Origin: Torymus aiolomorphi
Taxonomy: Eukaryota; Arthropoda; Insecta; Hymenoptera; Torymidae
Assembly: GCA_036365515.1 (NCBI GenBank)
Contig: CM070877.1
Location: 54,286,475 to 54,350,474 of the forward strand
Length of the DNA: 64,000 bases
Direction: 5' to 3'
The position numbers and the translations under genes are program-made. Below are positions 11,080 to 22,049 of this stretch, in pieces (position 1 is the first letter of the stretch; the number at the start of each line of letters is the position of its first letter). The notes beneath the pieces were generated by a model. That model was given only the letters and a program-made list of their open reading frames with translations, did no database searches and was not told where the DNA came from.

Positions 11080-11160
11080 TTGAAGTGATAGCTCAGGTAG
11101 TTAAGGCGCATTGATTTTGCCAGTTTGTTTTTGCAGGACTCGAATTCAATCCTAGGCTCT
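11080..11160 (+). promoter_or_regulatory. tRNA-like pol III boxes, left arm
   Basis: TAGCTCAGGTAG at 11089-11100 resembles an A box (TRGYNNANNNG). AATTCAATCC at 11143-11152 resembles a B box with one mismatch. The spacing is tRNA-like, but no clean clover-leaf can be drawn, so this is a tRNA-derived (SINE-like) head rather than a tRNA gene. Confidence 0.5.
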
Positions 11161-12074
11161 GAAATTTTTTTTTTATGTTTTTCAAATTTTATTTCCAAAG
11201 ATTATTTTAAAATAAAAAATTTAGTTTAAAAATAAATTTAGACATTTTAATTTCTTCTTCTAATAATTAAATGGATTAGCGAATATAAAATTTGAAAAAT
11301 GACAATTTATTTACAATATTTATGTTAATAATAAAGTTATAATTAATTTAGTGAGTTTGAAAAGTAGATTGATATTAAAAAAACATTTATTAATTAACAT
11401 ATAAAAAATTAAAGAGTATTTTTTTTATACTATAACTTTTTAAATACAATAAGCTTTTAATAAAATAATTACTTAAGTACACCATTATTCAATCCATCAC
11501 TTTAAATGCCTTTTTAATACAATTCTAAAATACAATACGTCCAGCTTAAAACTGAGAAGAAAATGTTTACATCGCGGATTCAACCGCCGCCGCGAGATGA
11601 TTTCCTAAGTATTAGCGGCGCAAAATTTTCTAAAGAAGCTCTCGACGCGTTTGTATATATTTTATATATACTTAAAAGATTTTAGAAATATTCTATGCAT
11701 AAGCTGTATTTTACTTACCTTCTTCTTGTACATTGTTGTTTATTCTGCTTGAATTAATATTTTGTTACATATAAAATTATATTAATAATCTATTTTTAAT
11801 AACTATTGACGAATAATAATAATTATTTTATGAAACAATTTCCATAAAAATGGTTTTTCGCAACGTTTACAATAAAACTTTCATATTGTAATTGCCTAAT
11901 TACACGAAAATCTGACAAGCCTCTAACAATAAAATAATAAATTTATTATTTTTTTTAAAGAAACAATAAAAAATACTATACAAATTTTATTATTTTTAAT
12001 TAAATTAATTATTTTAAAATAGTGTTTGTATATAAAAATTGAAAAAATTATTATTGAAAGAAAAAAAGAATTTC

Positions 12075-12152
12075 AGAGCCTAGGATCGAACTCGAGTCCT
12101 GCAAAAAGAAACTGGCAAAGCAGTGCGCCTAACTACCTGAGCTATCACTTCA
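12075..12152 (-). promoter_or_regulatory. tRNA-like pol III boxes, right arm
   Basis: On the minus strand, TAGCTCAGGTAG (12144 down to 12133) is followed by AGTTCGATCC (12092 down to 12083), a full match to the B-box consensus RGTTCRANNC. This arm has kept the boxes better than the left one. A short CTGC/GCAG pairing lies between them, but the anticodon arm is not normal. Confidence 0.55.
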
Positions 12153-12883
12153 ACTTACAATTCATAGCACGAAATGACATATGTTGATCGTTCCCCGCTT
12201 GGGGATTAAAAGCTGTTTAAGGTATTGAGATCCGGGTTTCTTAAAGATTAAAGAAGGGTTTTATTTACATTTTACTTTATTTATATACATAAATTATTTA
12301 CGGTTCTCATGCAAATTTATCGAAAAAAGGTCCGCTGAAAATGTTTCATCATTATTTGTACCGGCCGTAAAAGCCGATCGGCTGGACGATGGCTCCGTAG
12401 TTCAGCGTTTGCCGCAAGAGGCGCAGAAGCCAGTTAGTAGTGGCTATTCCACCAAGCGAACTTGGCGATCTTTTGCAGAAAAGTGGTTCTACTTTTCGTA
12501 CACGGAGTTACGTCTCTTCCTCTCTTACTTCATGGCACGTACGTGTGTATCGGTGTGCACTAAGGAGACATGAGGCAAGTCTCGGCACACCCTAATGAGG
12601 CGACGGCACGCGCTAATACCCGAGAGGTAAACATCTCTCAACCTTGCGCAAAGGGCAAGGCCGAGAGATGCTTGCGCGTGCCGACGAGGGGATAGGCGAT
12701 CAGTATCGCTTTCGCTGTAGTTTGACGAGCAGCTCGTTCCCCCGTGCGCAAGTGCGAGTCGCCATCCTCGTGGAGATTTGAAGATAGAGAGGAAGGCGGA
12801 GGTGCACGACGGCTGCGGTAGGAATGCAGTGGAGTGCGTGTGAGCGAGAGTGCACGAGAGCGAGTGGCGCAGCGGTCCAGCGA

Positions 12884-12938
<55 letters not shown>

Positions 12939-13130
12939 GCAGCGCGGCGCGGCGCGTTCATCGTGACCGAGAGCCGTTTTCCCTCGCGGCTGAGAGGGAG
13001 AGGGAGAGAGCCACACTCGACTGCGGTGGATAGAGAGAGAGAGAGAGAGCGAGAGAGATAGAACAGCGCGGCCAACAGTCAGCTACGGCCAGACTGCCGC
13101 CGAAGGAGAGGCAGAGAGAGAGAGACAGGA
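12884..13130. repeat. (GA)n microsatellite and purine-rich block
   Basis: An uninterrupted GA run of roughly 54 bp begins near 12884, with more GAGA tracts near 13032-13060 and 13108-13130. It generates long apparent Ser-Leu or Arg-Glu frames on both strands that are not genes. A donor-like GAGGTAAGT sits at about 13129-13136. GAGA tracts are common in insect promoters, so a promoter role within the LTR-like insert is possible but unproven. Confidence 0.7.
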
Positions 13131-13789
13131 GGTAAGTCCTGGCCAGGCGATTGCGCGCTTCCTCGAGGACATCGAGCGTCCGGGAAGCGAGATACCCGCG
13201 AGTGAGCGAGGCTAGCCGATGCGTGTGCGAGAGCCGATCGCGCGCGGCGATCGGCCAACATCGGCTCGAGCCGCTTTTGCGCGTACGTGTGTGCGACCGA
13301 GCACACACGTACTTTGCGTGCGCGGGCGCACCACCTGCATCGGCGCGTGTGTAGATTACGCGCCGCGCGCTTATTTGTTGGCACGGATATTAGCCCGAGG
13401 GGCAATAAACCTTCCTTACTTCCTTACGTGTTCGCGTATTATTTGGCGCGCCCTTCCCCATACCCTTTTCCTAGTCGGTGGCACGGGGTATAGAATACCC
13501 CCGGCCTCCGCGGACGCAAGTACACAGTACTCGCGCATTTCTGAGCAGTTGGGGCAGCACACCCGAGAGAGAAAACGCGACTTCGTCGTCGCGCATTGTA
13601 ACGCCGAGGGGCGGCTGCCGACGAAAGCAGCCGATGGCGAGCGACGGCGCGCAGCAGTGTGAGGACATAGACTTCGCCGAGGATTTGCACGAGCCAGTGC
13701 TCGCGCATACGACTTTTGCTGCGCCGTTCATTGGCAATTACGCCTCGAGCAAGCGAGGCACGCGGGTAAAACTTACCCCGTTACAGGAA

Positions 13790-14763
13790 ACAGAAAGGAA
13801 TATAACTTTATCTCTTATGAAATAGACAATTTGCCTGAAGGTTTTCAAATAACAGAAGACTTTTACATAGACGAAAATGAGATTTTAAATTTGGGATCAA
13901 TAAATTTTATAGAGAAAAATGATTCAATACAAAACTTAAAAGAATATAATTGAGAAGAAAAACTGTTAAAAAAAATACTACCAAAACTTGCCTGAAAATA
14001 GTAAAACAATTATTAAAGATCTAGTCTTAAAAAATAAAGATATATTTCGGCTAGAGAGAGACAGTTTAGGATCATGTAACGTAGAACAACATGAAATTAA
14101 TTGAACTGACGATAAACCAGTATACGTAAAAAAATTCCCTTAAAAAACTCATAAGTTAAGGGATATCGCGATAGAAGAAACTCAAAAATTAATAACACAC
14201 GACCTAGTAAGTAATTCAAAAAGTGTTTTTAATGCTCCACATGGATTGTAGCGAAAAAACAGCAGACGGAAAAAACGATGGCGTTTAGTAATTGATTATA
14301 GAAAACTAAACGAAAAACAGTTCCAGATCCATATTTACTACCAAATATTACAGAAATATTCGATCAATTAGAAAAAACTAAATTCTATCATGTTATAGAT
14401 TTAAAATCGTGTTTTCACCAAATTCCTATGAAACCAAGCGATATACATAAAACTGCATTTAGCATTAATCCTTTGTGACGCTTTGAATTTCGCGTATTGC
14501 CTTTCAGATTGAGAAACTCACCACTTACATTTCAAAGAGTTCTGAATACAGTTTTAGGAGATTTAATCGGTAAAATATGCTTTGTGTTCATCGACGATAT
14601 AATCATTTTTGGTGAAACTATCCCAGATGCATACGAAAGATTTAACGCTGTAGCACAAAAATTACGGGAAGCAAATTTAACATTAGAGCCGGAAAAATGT
14701 GAATTCCTAAAAAAAAGAAGTATGTTATTTAGGACATATTATAAGTGAAGGCGGAATTAAGGT
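13790..14763 (+). pseudogene. pol: Gypsy-like reverse transcriptase fragment
   Basis: Continues the interrupted element after the insert. Traces in order: LRDIAIEETQKLITHDLVS, then WRLVIDYRKLNEKQ, then VIDLKSCFHQIPMKPSDIHK, then the longest open piece, 14497-14748, starting MPFRLRNSPLTFQRVLN. The catalytic box reads FVFIDDIIIFG, where Phe-Ile-Asp-Asp replaces the usual Tyr-x-Asp-Asp; both aspartates remain. Stops (for example after INPL at about 14476) and frameshifts break it. Sequence similarity ends near 14763, where unrelated repeats start. Confidence 0.8.
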
Positions 14764-15540
14764 AATGTGTACTTACCGACAAATTTTAGAATGTATATTT
14801 CTTTTGCAAATAATAATAGAATTACTAACAAAAAAAATTGAGTATAGTATTTACATATACGGAGCGCCTGAAAGAGCTGTTTTTCCAAAAATTTACTCAG
14901 AATTTATTTAATTAAATAAAAGCCGCAATGCCGGTAAGTAGGGATCTGTATACTTCGAATTTTGCCAGTTTTAAAAAGTGTTTATCTCATGGAAATGCTG
15001 ATAGAATCGCACAAAAAAAAATCTGAGCATAGTATTTACATACACGGAGCGCCTGAAAGAATTGCTTTTCCAAATAAACGTTCGAATGTTTATTAATTAA
15101 ATAATGAAATTGGGTTGATTTTGAGGTTCACATCGCCGGCCATGTGATACTCAAGTGTAAATCCCTGCGTTACCGATATGTCGGTAACATACTACATATT
15201 GAGTAATAATTAAATTATTAATAATTTTTCGGACAAAAACGCTCTGTCAGGCGCTCGGGAATTCTTTGAAGATGATTATGCCAAAGTTTCAGAATTGAAA
15301 TGATAATTGTCATCGAGTTATCCACTTTCTAGTGAAATTTTTTATCTAAAAAGTGGATATAAGCTCGAATATACATTGGATCTGCCTGAAATGTTACACA
15401 TATACTCCCTGTACCGTTTGCGAGCGCCTGACAGACTTCGTTTTTCGAAAATCGATAAAAAGTATTATTTTATTTTTTTCCATAAATAAGCTTCCGACAA
15501 TGAGTTGTGAGGTTGGAAAAACTACTCACCACTAACGTAA
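14764..15540. repeat. Diverged tandem and inverted repeats with GCGCCTGA core
   Basis: Blocks at about 14838-14925 and 15020-15110 share GAGTATAGTATTTACATAYACGGAGCGCCTGAAAG and then TTTTCCAAA...TTAATTAAATAA. A third related core lies at 15420-15450 (GAGCGCCTGACAGACTTCG), and one in reverse orientation at 15240-15255. A perfect small palindrome, GTTACCGA-TATG-TCGGTAAC, sits at about 15170-15190. This may be a degenerate non-autonomous element array. Confidence 0.55.
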
Positions 15541-15629
15541 ACTGGTAGTGCATGGTGCAAAGTAAGTCGTACCAACCTCTTTTGAAGCATTATATTTGTT
15601 TACGTTGTATAGTTCTCATAAATGACTAT

Positions 15630-16390
15630 AGATGGCGCAATGACTCCGCGGCCGCGGGACGGCCGGGCGGCCGGCCCGCCGCCGTCGCTATTCTCGTCGA
15701 CCACCGTGTCGCGTCCGTTTTCTTGTGACCTAGTGACCTAGTGACTCGTGACTAATCAGACTAGTGTAGTGTAAATAAGTGCAGTATTTAGTGCTGGCGA
15801 GATCGACATCGCTGCACCCTCTTCGTTGTCTTTTTAGTGTGCCGTGTGCGTGTATGCCCAAGCGTATGCGCTGCAGCTCGTTAGTCCTCGTGCAGCGTGC
15901 TCACTCCCCTGCTCCGGCTTGTTCTTTCCAAACATGTGCCCGCAGCATCCTTCGGTGCCGCATGGCCCGCATCGACCAACGCTCTAGTGCGCACGCGCTT
16001 CCAGGCTTAAGTACGACGACAGGAAACGATTTCTTCGGTGTTGAGGTTGCTGCTCTGCTGTTCAAAAAGACCTTCTGCTGCTGTCCAAGAGATTGGCTTC
16101 GGCGGCGATGTTGGACTTCTCTCCTGCGCTGTTAGCATACGACGGCTGCCACTCTTAGAGGTTATGTTGTTCTCTGTGTTTACAGGTGAGATCAGTGCGA
16201 CTATTATACTTTCTCTGTCTCTGCTGTTTTCTTATATTCTATTCTTCGTAGATCTGCTACGAGAGAGAGCTGCCATGTGCAAGTTGGCATCTTTATTCTT
16301 CAGGTCACTGCTCCTCCTTCCTCCAGATCTCAGCTGCTGCGCTGCTGATGTTTTTCGAGCCAGGAACAGCTCCCACTTTAGTTAAGTATA
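15630..16390 (+). other. CpG-rich block with an AG|GT junction
   Basis: A GC-rich start (GCGGCCGCGGGACGGCCGGG near 15649) contrasts with the AT-rich surroundings, and three GTGAC(C)TAGT-type repeats follow at 15725-15750. Frames of up to 118 codons exist but have no recognisable domain. At 16172-16190, CTCTGTGTTTACAG|GTGAG puts an acceptor-like and a donor-like sequence back to back. The sequence around it (GAGGTTATGTTG) recurs near 25.8 kb. The block could be the first exon or promoter of a long non-coding transcript, but nothing here proves transcription. Confidence 0.35.
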
Positions 16391-19370
16391 ATACTGTCTC
16401 ATTGAGGAGATCAGAAATTGCATACACAATCCCTTTGTATGTATTGCATTGTGTCTGGACATTCTGGTAAACTTTGAGCGAGGGTGAGGAGGTCTTAGTT
16501 GGAAATGCACATGCGCTTTTTCGACTTTTCATTCCAAAGAACCCTTTCCATTCTCAACAAATATCTTAAACTTTACACACACTATGTTATACATGCTGAG
16601 ATATTATATATCTAATTTCAGATCTAAATAATCAGCCAGTGTGGAGGTACAGCATTTTCTGTGTTTTTCAAGAAATTATAAAAAAAAAAAAGTTATTTCC
16701 TCCATACCGTCTGATTGAGGAGATCTGAAATTGCATACACAATCCCTCTGTATGTATTGCATTGTGTCTGGACATTCTGGTAAACTTTGAGAAAGGTTGA
16801 AGAGGTTTTAGTCGAAAATGCACATGCGGCATTTCAACTTTTCGTTCCAAAGATCCCTTTCCATTCCCTACTAGTATCTTAAACTTTCCATACATAATGG
16901 AATACATGCTAAGGGACAGTTTATGAAGTTTCAGGACTACATAATTAGCAAATCTGGAGGTATTGCAATTTTTGTGCTTTTTCAGGAAATTTTTAAAAAA
17001 AGAAATAATTTCCTCCAAACTGGCTGATTTAGTAGATCTGAAACTCAATTTACAATGCCTCAGCATGCATTGCATTGTGTGTGAACATTCTGGTAAACTT
17101 TGAGAAAGGGTGAGGATGTTTTAGTCGTAAATGCACATGCGGCATTTCGACTTTTCGTTCCAAAGATCCCTTTCCATTACCTCCAAGTATCTTAAACTCT
17201 CCATACATAAAGGAAGACATGCTCAGGGACAGTATATCAAGTTTGAGATCTACATAATCAGCAAGTCTGGTGATAATGCAATTTTTGTGCTTTTTCAGGA
17301 AATTTTTAAGAAAGAAAAGTAATTTCCTCCGTAATGGCTGATTTAGTAGATCTGAAACTCAATATACAATACCTCAGCATGCATTGCATTGTGTGTGAAC
17401 ATTCTGGTAAACTTTGAGAAAGGGTGAGGAGGTTTTAGTCGAAAATCTACATGCGGCATTTCGACTTTTCGTTCCAAAGATCCCTTTCCATTTCCTACTA
17501 GTATCTTAAACTTTCCATACATAATGGAATACATGCGAAGGGATAGTTTATGAAGTTTCAGACCTACATAATTAGCAAGTCTGGAGATATTGCAATTTTT
17601 GTGCTTTTTCAGGAAATTTTCAAGAAAGAAAAGTAATTTCCTCCAAACTGGCTGATTTAGTAGATCTGAAACTCAATTTACAATGCCTCAGCATGCATTG
17701 TATTGTGTGTGAACATTCTGGTAAACTTTGAGAAAGGATGAGGAGGTTTTAGTCGAAAATGCACATGCGGCATTTCGACTTTTCGTTCCAAAGATCCCTT
17801 TCCATTACCTCCAAGTATCTTAAACTCTCCATACATAAAGGAAAACATGCTCAGGGACAGTATATCAAGTTTGAGATCTACATAATCAGCAAGTCTGGTG
17901 ATAATGCAATTTTTGTGCTTTTTCAGGAAATTTTTAAGAAAGAAAAGTAATTTCCTCCGTAATGGCTGATTTAGTAGATCTGAAACTCAATATAAAATAC
18001 CTCAGCATGCATTGCATTGTGTGTGAACATTCTGGTAAACTTTGAGAAAGGGTGAGGAGGTTTTAGTCGAAAATCCACATGCGGCATTTCGACTTTTCGT
18101 TCCAAAGATCCCTTTCCATTTCCTACTAGTATCTTAAACTTTCCATACATAATGGAATACATGCGAAGGGATAGTTTATGAAGTTTCAGACCTACATAAT
18201 TAGCAAGTCTAGAGATATTGCAATTTTTGTGCTTTTTCAGGAAATTTTCAAGAAAGAAAAGTAATTTCCTCCAAACTGGCTGATTTAGTAGATCTGAAAC
18301 TCAATTTACAATGCCTCAGCATGCATTGTATTGTGTGTGAACATTCTGGTAAACTTTGAGAAAGGATGAGGAGGTTTTAGTCGAAAATGCACATGCGGCA
18401 TTTCGACTATTCGTTCCCAAGATCCCTTTCCATTGTCAACAAATACCTTAAACTTTACACACACTATGTTATACATGCTGAGGGATTATATATTAAGTTT
18501 CAGATCTAAATAATCAGCCAGTGTGGAGATACAGCATTTTCTGTGTTTTTGAAAAAATTTTCAAGAAAAAAAGTTATTTCCTCCATACCGTCTGATTGAG
18601 GAGATCTGAAATTGCATACACAATCCCTCTGTATGTATTGCATTGTGTCTGGACATTCTGGTAAACTTTGAGAAAGGTTGAAGAGGTTTTAGTCGAAAAT
18701 GCACATGCGGCATTTCAACTATTCGTTCCAAAGATCCCTTTCCATTCTCAACAAATATTTTAAACTTTACACACACTATGTTATACATGCTGAGGGATTA
18801 TATATTAAGTTTCAGATCTAAATAATCAGCCAGTGTGGAGATACAGCATTTTCTGTGTTTTTGAAGAAATTTTCAAGAAAAAAAGTTATTTCCTCCATAC
18901 CGTCTGATTTAGGAGATCTGAAATTGCATACGCAATCCCTCTGTATGTATTGCATTGTGTCTGGACATTCTGGTAAACTTTGAGCAATGACAAGGAGGTC
19001 TTAGTTGGAAATGCATATGCGCTTTTTCGACTTTTCATTCCAAAGATTCCTTTTCATTGTCAACAAATATCTTAAACTTTACAGCTCACTTGTTATACAT
19101 GCTGAGGGATTATACATCAAGTTTCAGATCTAAATAATCAGCCAGTGTGGAGATACAGCATTTTCTGTGTTTTTCAAGAAATTTTCAAGAAAAAAAATGT
19201 TATTTCCTCCATACCGTCTGATTGAGGAGATCTGAAATTGGATACGCAATCCCTCTGTATGTGTTGCATTGTGTCTGGATATTCTGGTAAACTTTGAGCA
19301 AGGGTGAGGAACTCTTAGTTTGAAATACACATGCGCTTTCTCCCCCTCAAACTCTCTGTATGTATTGCAT
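16390..19370. repeat. 314-bp satellite, ten monomers
   Basis: The landmark TTCTGGTAAACTTTGAG occurs at 16461, 16775, 17098, 17402, 17716, 18030, 18344, 18656, 18968 and 19282, so the monomer is about 314 bp. Two monomer types alternate in the middle. Blocks starting at 17131 and 17759 are nearly identical, as are 17343 and 17971, so a 628-bp dimer has been duplicated recently. Outer monomers are more diverged and belong to a second variant (CATACACAATCCCTCTGTATG in place of CTCAATTTACAATGCCTCAG). Short frames inside are satellite by-products. Confidence 0.9.
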
Positions 19371-19479
19371 TGTGTATGGATATTTCAATAGTATAGCCAA
19401 ACCTAGCCTCCAACTTCTTTTTAATAGTATAGCCAAACCTAGTCTCCAACTTTTTATCGGTCTACTCATTTGTTCCTGG

Positions 19480-20680
19480 CAGTTCGATACTACTCTCCCC
19501 GTCCCCACTGCTTAATACATTATTAATATATTTAGCTTTGCCCTAGACGAAGAGCTCCTGCAGAAGACAACACGTCTTCATACAATTCTACCCTCCTCCA
19601 GGTCAGCCAACGCAACTACCACTTCTCAAGGACATTATGTAGGCGATGATATTGTTGAAGTGACGGCGGAGGTTTAATTGAATGTAGTCAGCGCTCCCGC
19701 GACAGACTCGAGTAAGTACTTCACTTCGGATTTGGTCTTTATCCTGTAGTATAGGTGAACCTAACCTCCAATTTTCCATCTGTCTACTCCTCTATTCCTG
19801 GCAGTTCGATACTGCTCTCCTCGTCCCCACTGCTTAATACATTATTAACATTTGTTTTTGCCCTCGGCGAAGAGCTCCTGCAGAAGACAACCCGTCTTCA
19901 CATAACATTCTATTCTCCTCGAGGGCAGCCAACGCAACTACTACTTCTCAAGGACATTATATAGGCGAAGATATTGTAGAAGTGACGGCGGAGGTCTAAT
20001 TGAATGTAGATCGCGCTTCTGCGACAGACTCGAGTAAGTACTTCACTTCGGATTTGGTGTTTATCCTGAAGTATAGGTGAACCTAGCCTCCAATTTTCCA
20101 TCTGTCTACTCCTCTGTTCCTGGCAGTTCGATACTGCTCCCCCCATCCCCACTGCTTAATACATTATTAATATATTTTGCTTTGCCCTAGGCGAAGAGCT
20201 CCTGCAAAAGACAACACGTCTTCATATAATTCTACTATCTCCCAGGGCAGCCAACGCAGCTACCACTGCTCAAGAACATTATGTAGGCAAATATATTGTG
20301 GAAGTGACGGCGGAGGTCTAATTGAATTTAGTCCGCGCTCCCGACAGACTCGAGTAAGTACTTCACTTCGGATTTGGACTGTATCCTGTAGTATAGCCGG
20401 ACCTAGCCTCTAACTTTCCACCTGTCTATTCCTGGCAGTTCGATACTGCTCTCCTCATCCCCACTGTTTAACGCATTATTAATATTTTGTTTTGCCAAAG
20501 GCGAAGGGCTCCTGCGGATGACAACACGCCTTCAAATAATTATGTTACCTTCGACGGCAGCTGAAGGAATAGGAGTTACCAGTTTGTTTTATCTATCACA
20601 GAAGGAGTTGCAGCGTGATTGTGATGGTGTTGTCTTAATTGTATTTAGACTAGTTCAGCTCCAGATCAGTAAGTTACACT
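19480..20680 (+). repeat. Four tandem exon-like modules, period about 320 bp
   Basis: Each unit has a pyrimidine-rich tract ending in AG (copy 2 has CG), then a core of about 165 bp beginning GCGAAGAGCTCCTGCAGAAG, then a perfect GTAAGT. Cores: 19547-19711, 19867-20033, 20191-20353 and 20501-20668 (165, 167, 163 and 168 bp). The intron-like spacer of about 150 bp is also conserved (CACTTCGGATTTGG, then CCTGGCAGTTCGATACTGCTC). The fourth core is diverged in its second half yet still ends at GTAAGT. The cores have no open frame, so a coding role is unlikely. The array may be duplicated exons of a non-coding RNA gene. Confidence 0.65.
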
Positions 20681-20689
20681 TATTATTTT

Positions 20690-21183
20690 GGATTCCACTA
20701 ATTAATATTAGTTGTAGCATGTATTAATTATGACCCTGAGTAAACCTTTTATTAATAATTATCATTTATTATTAATCAATCTTTTACGTAATTAGAATGA
20801 AAATCAAAATGTAAAACATTTTGAGTTTTAACTTATTATCTGCTTTTATAATTTTTTTTTTTTAAATAATGGGTCATACCTGCAGCTTTGCGCTAAAATG
20901 TGAAAATTCTGGTCAGAACACCGCGTGCTGGCGACAGTTTCTGGTTAGAATTTTTGGTCAAATAAAATCATTATATTTTAGGTTATGTATATGTCCTGTA
21001 TATATATATAATGATGCTCACTGCTATACATTCATCTGAATGCAACACGAATAATGGATCTGCCTTTTTGTAGTAAATAGATTTTTTCAGATTGTATCCA
21101 TTTTATCAAAGCAGAGCAGCATCTATATATAGTTTTGTAACACTACAATGATTTTTAATATATCATAAAGTTTTCATTGTGAA
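20690..21183. other. AT-rich stretch, nothing recognised
   Basis: No gene or repeat structure found apart from a short (TA)n run near 21000-21010. Confidence 0.4.
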
Positions 21184-22049
21184 AATGAAAATATAATTAG
21201 AATTATTTTCAAGTAATGTATCATAAAGACATTACCTCTGACAATGTGAGCTAAGTTAAACATTCCTAAACCCATTTTATGCATCGGTAAAGCATTTTCA
21301 ATATTTTGCCTTTGGTAAATAACTAATCGGGTGATGGATTTTCATGAGATAAAGCTCATATCCTTGATATTTTGGTCATATTTATGATTTAAAAAGTTGC
21401 AAATATGAAAATTTCCTTATTTCAAGGTTTCTTACATTTTTTGTGATTTTTACCATTTAACTGTCAACTGATAAGAATTTTTCCATCGGTCTTACAGTCT
21501 TACAAATTAAATTAAAATAATTAATATTTATGGCAAGTCAGATTGCCCTTGTTTATAATCACCCCCACAGAATCTGAAATAATAATTTCAATAAAGTAAA
21601 TTTTAATAATTTTACCATTTAAAAATGATTTATTGAAGTAAATATCTTTTCCCAGCAACCGGGTAATGGTTTTTTACGAGTCAAAGCTTACATTCCTTGT
21701 ATTTTAATCACAGTTCTAGTTCGAAGAGTTGTACTTGAATAAATTACTTCAATAAGTCACTTTTAAATGGTAAAAATCACAAAAGATATAAGAAAACTTA
21801 AAATTAGGAAATTTTCATATTTGAAACTTTTCAAATCATAAATATGAACAAAATACGAAGGATATAAGCTTTATCTCATGAAAATCCTTTACCCGGTTGG
21901 TTATATACCAAAGTCAAAATATTGAAAATACTTTATCGATGTATAAAATGGGTTTCGGAACTTCTAGCTTAGTTTACATAATTTAGAGAGGTAATGTAAT
22001 GTCTTTATGATAAATTATTTCAAAATAATTCTAATTATATTTTCTTCAT
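21184..22049. repeat. Fold-back palindrome, about 866 bp
   Basis: The left arm, about 21184-21480, is the reverse complement of 21753-22049. Examples: ATATAATTAGAATTATTTTC pairs with AAATAATTCTAATTATATTT, and CCCATTTTATGCATCGGTAAAG pairs with CTTTATCGATGTATAAAATGGG. The middle contains a second, diverged copy of part of the arm (GGGTGATGGATTTTCATGAG versus GGGTAATGGTTTTTTACGAG). This fits a fold-back or MITE-like element. No target duplication was identified. Confidence 0.75.

Larger units (their letters stand above)
10655..12550. repeat. Large imperfect palindrome with about 500-bp arms
   Basis: The left arm, about 10655-11170, reads as the reverse complement of the right arm, about 12060-12550. 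Matching landmarks are TACCATGAAGTAAGAGAG with CTCTCTTACTTCATGGCA, AAACGCTGAACTACG with CGTAGTTCAGCGTTTG, and TCAGAGCCTAGGATCGAAC with its counterpart at 11146-11162. The central loop of about 890 bp is AT-rich and unremarkable. It could be a fold-back transposon or an inverted duplication. The arms have diverged by perhaps 10-20 percent, so it is not recent. Confidence 0.75.
10647..13785. mobile_element. Solo-LTR-like insertion, TGTAAC...GTTACA, target duplication GGAA
   Basis: The insert starts TGTAAC at 10647, ends GTTACA at 13780-13785 and is flanked by GGAA at 10643-10646 and 13786-13789. It interrupts the gypsy-like element between protease and reverse transcriptase. The TG...CA ends and 4-bp duplication fit an LTR-retrotransposon LTR. 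A poly(A)-type AATAAA lies at about 13404 near the right end, and a GA-rich block (12.88-13.13 kb) could be promoter-like. At 3.1 kb it is long for a solo LTR, and much of that length is a palindrome (10655-12550) that may be a later insertion or rearrangement. No coding region is seen. Confidence 0.65.
7600..14763 (+). mobile_element. Gypsy-like LTR retroelement, degenerate and split
   Basis: Gag-like protein, a long series of CCHC knuckles, an aspartic protease (LLVDSGA near 10205-10225) and a Ty3/gypsy reverse transcriptase (13.8-14.76 kb) lie in order on the plus strand. A 3139-bp LTR-like insert at 10647-13785 separates protease from RT. The element stops abruptly in the RT near 14763, within the stretch following FLKKRSMLF, so RNase H and integrase are missing. 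Many stops and frameshifts mark it as dead. Base composition is far more A-rich than in the BEL elements. Confidence 0.8.

Noticed and set aside
11080..12150. Two true tRNA genes
   Set aside because: Box sequences are good but no proper acceptor or anticodon arm forms.
12525..13308. Overlapping long frames on both strands with Ser-Leu or Arg-Glu runs
   Set aside because: They are produced by the GA microsatellite and purine-rich block; no domain lies outside the repeat.
15779..16385. Two plus-strand frames of 115-118 codons in the CpG-rich block
   Set aside because: Cys/Ser/Leu-rich without motifs, overlapping each other; GC-rich DNA often lacks stops.
16668..18788. Repeated 63-135-codon frames
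   Set aside because: They recur with the 314-bp satellite period and are absent from diverged monomers, so they are by-products.
16390..19370. CRISPR-like array
   Set aside because: Regular repeats, but 314-bp monomers with no spacers; eukaryotic satellite.
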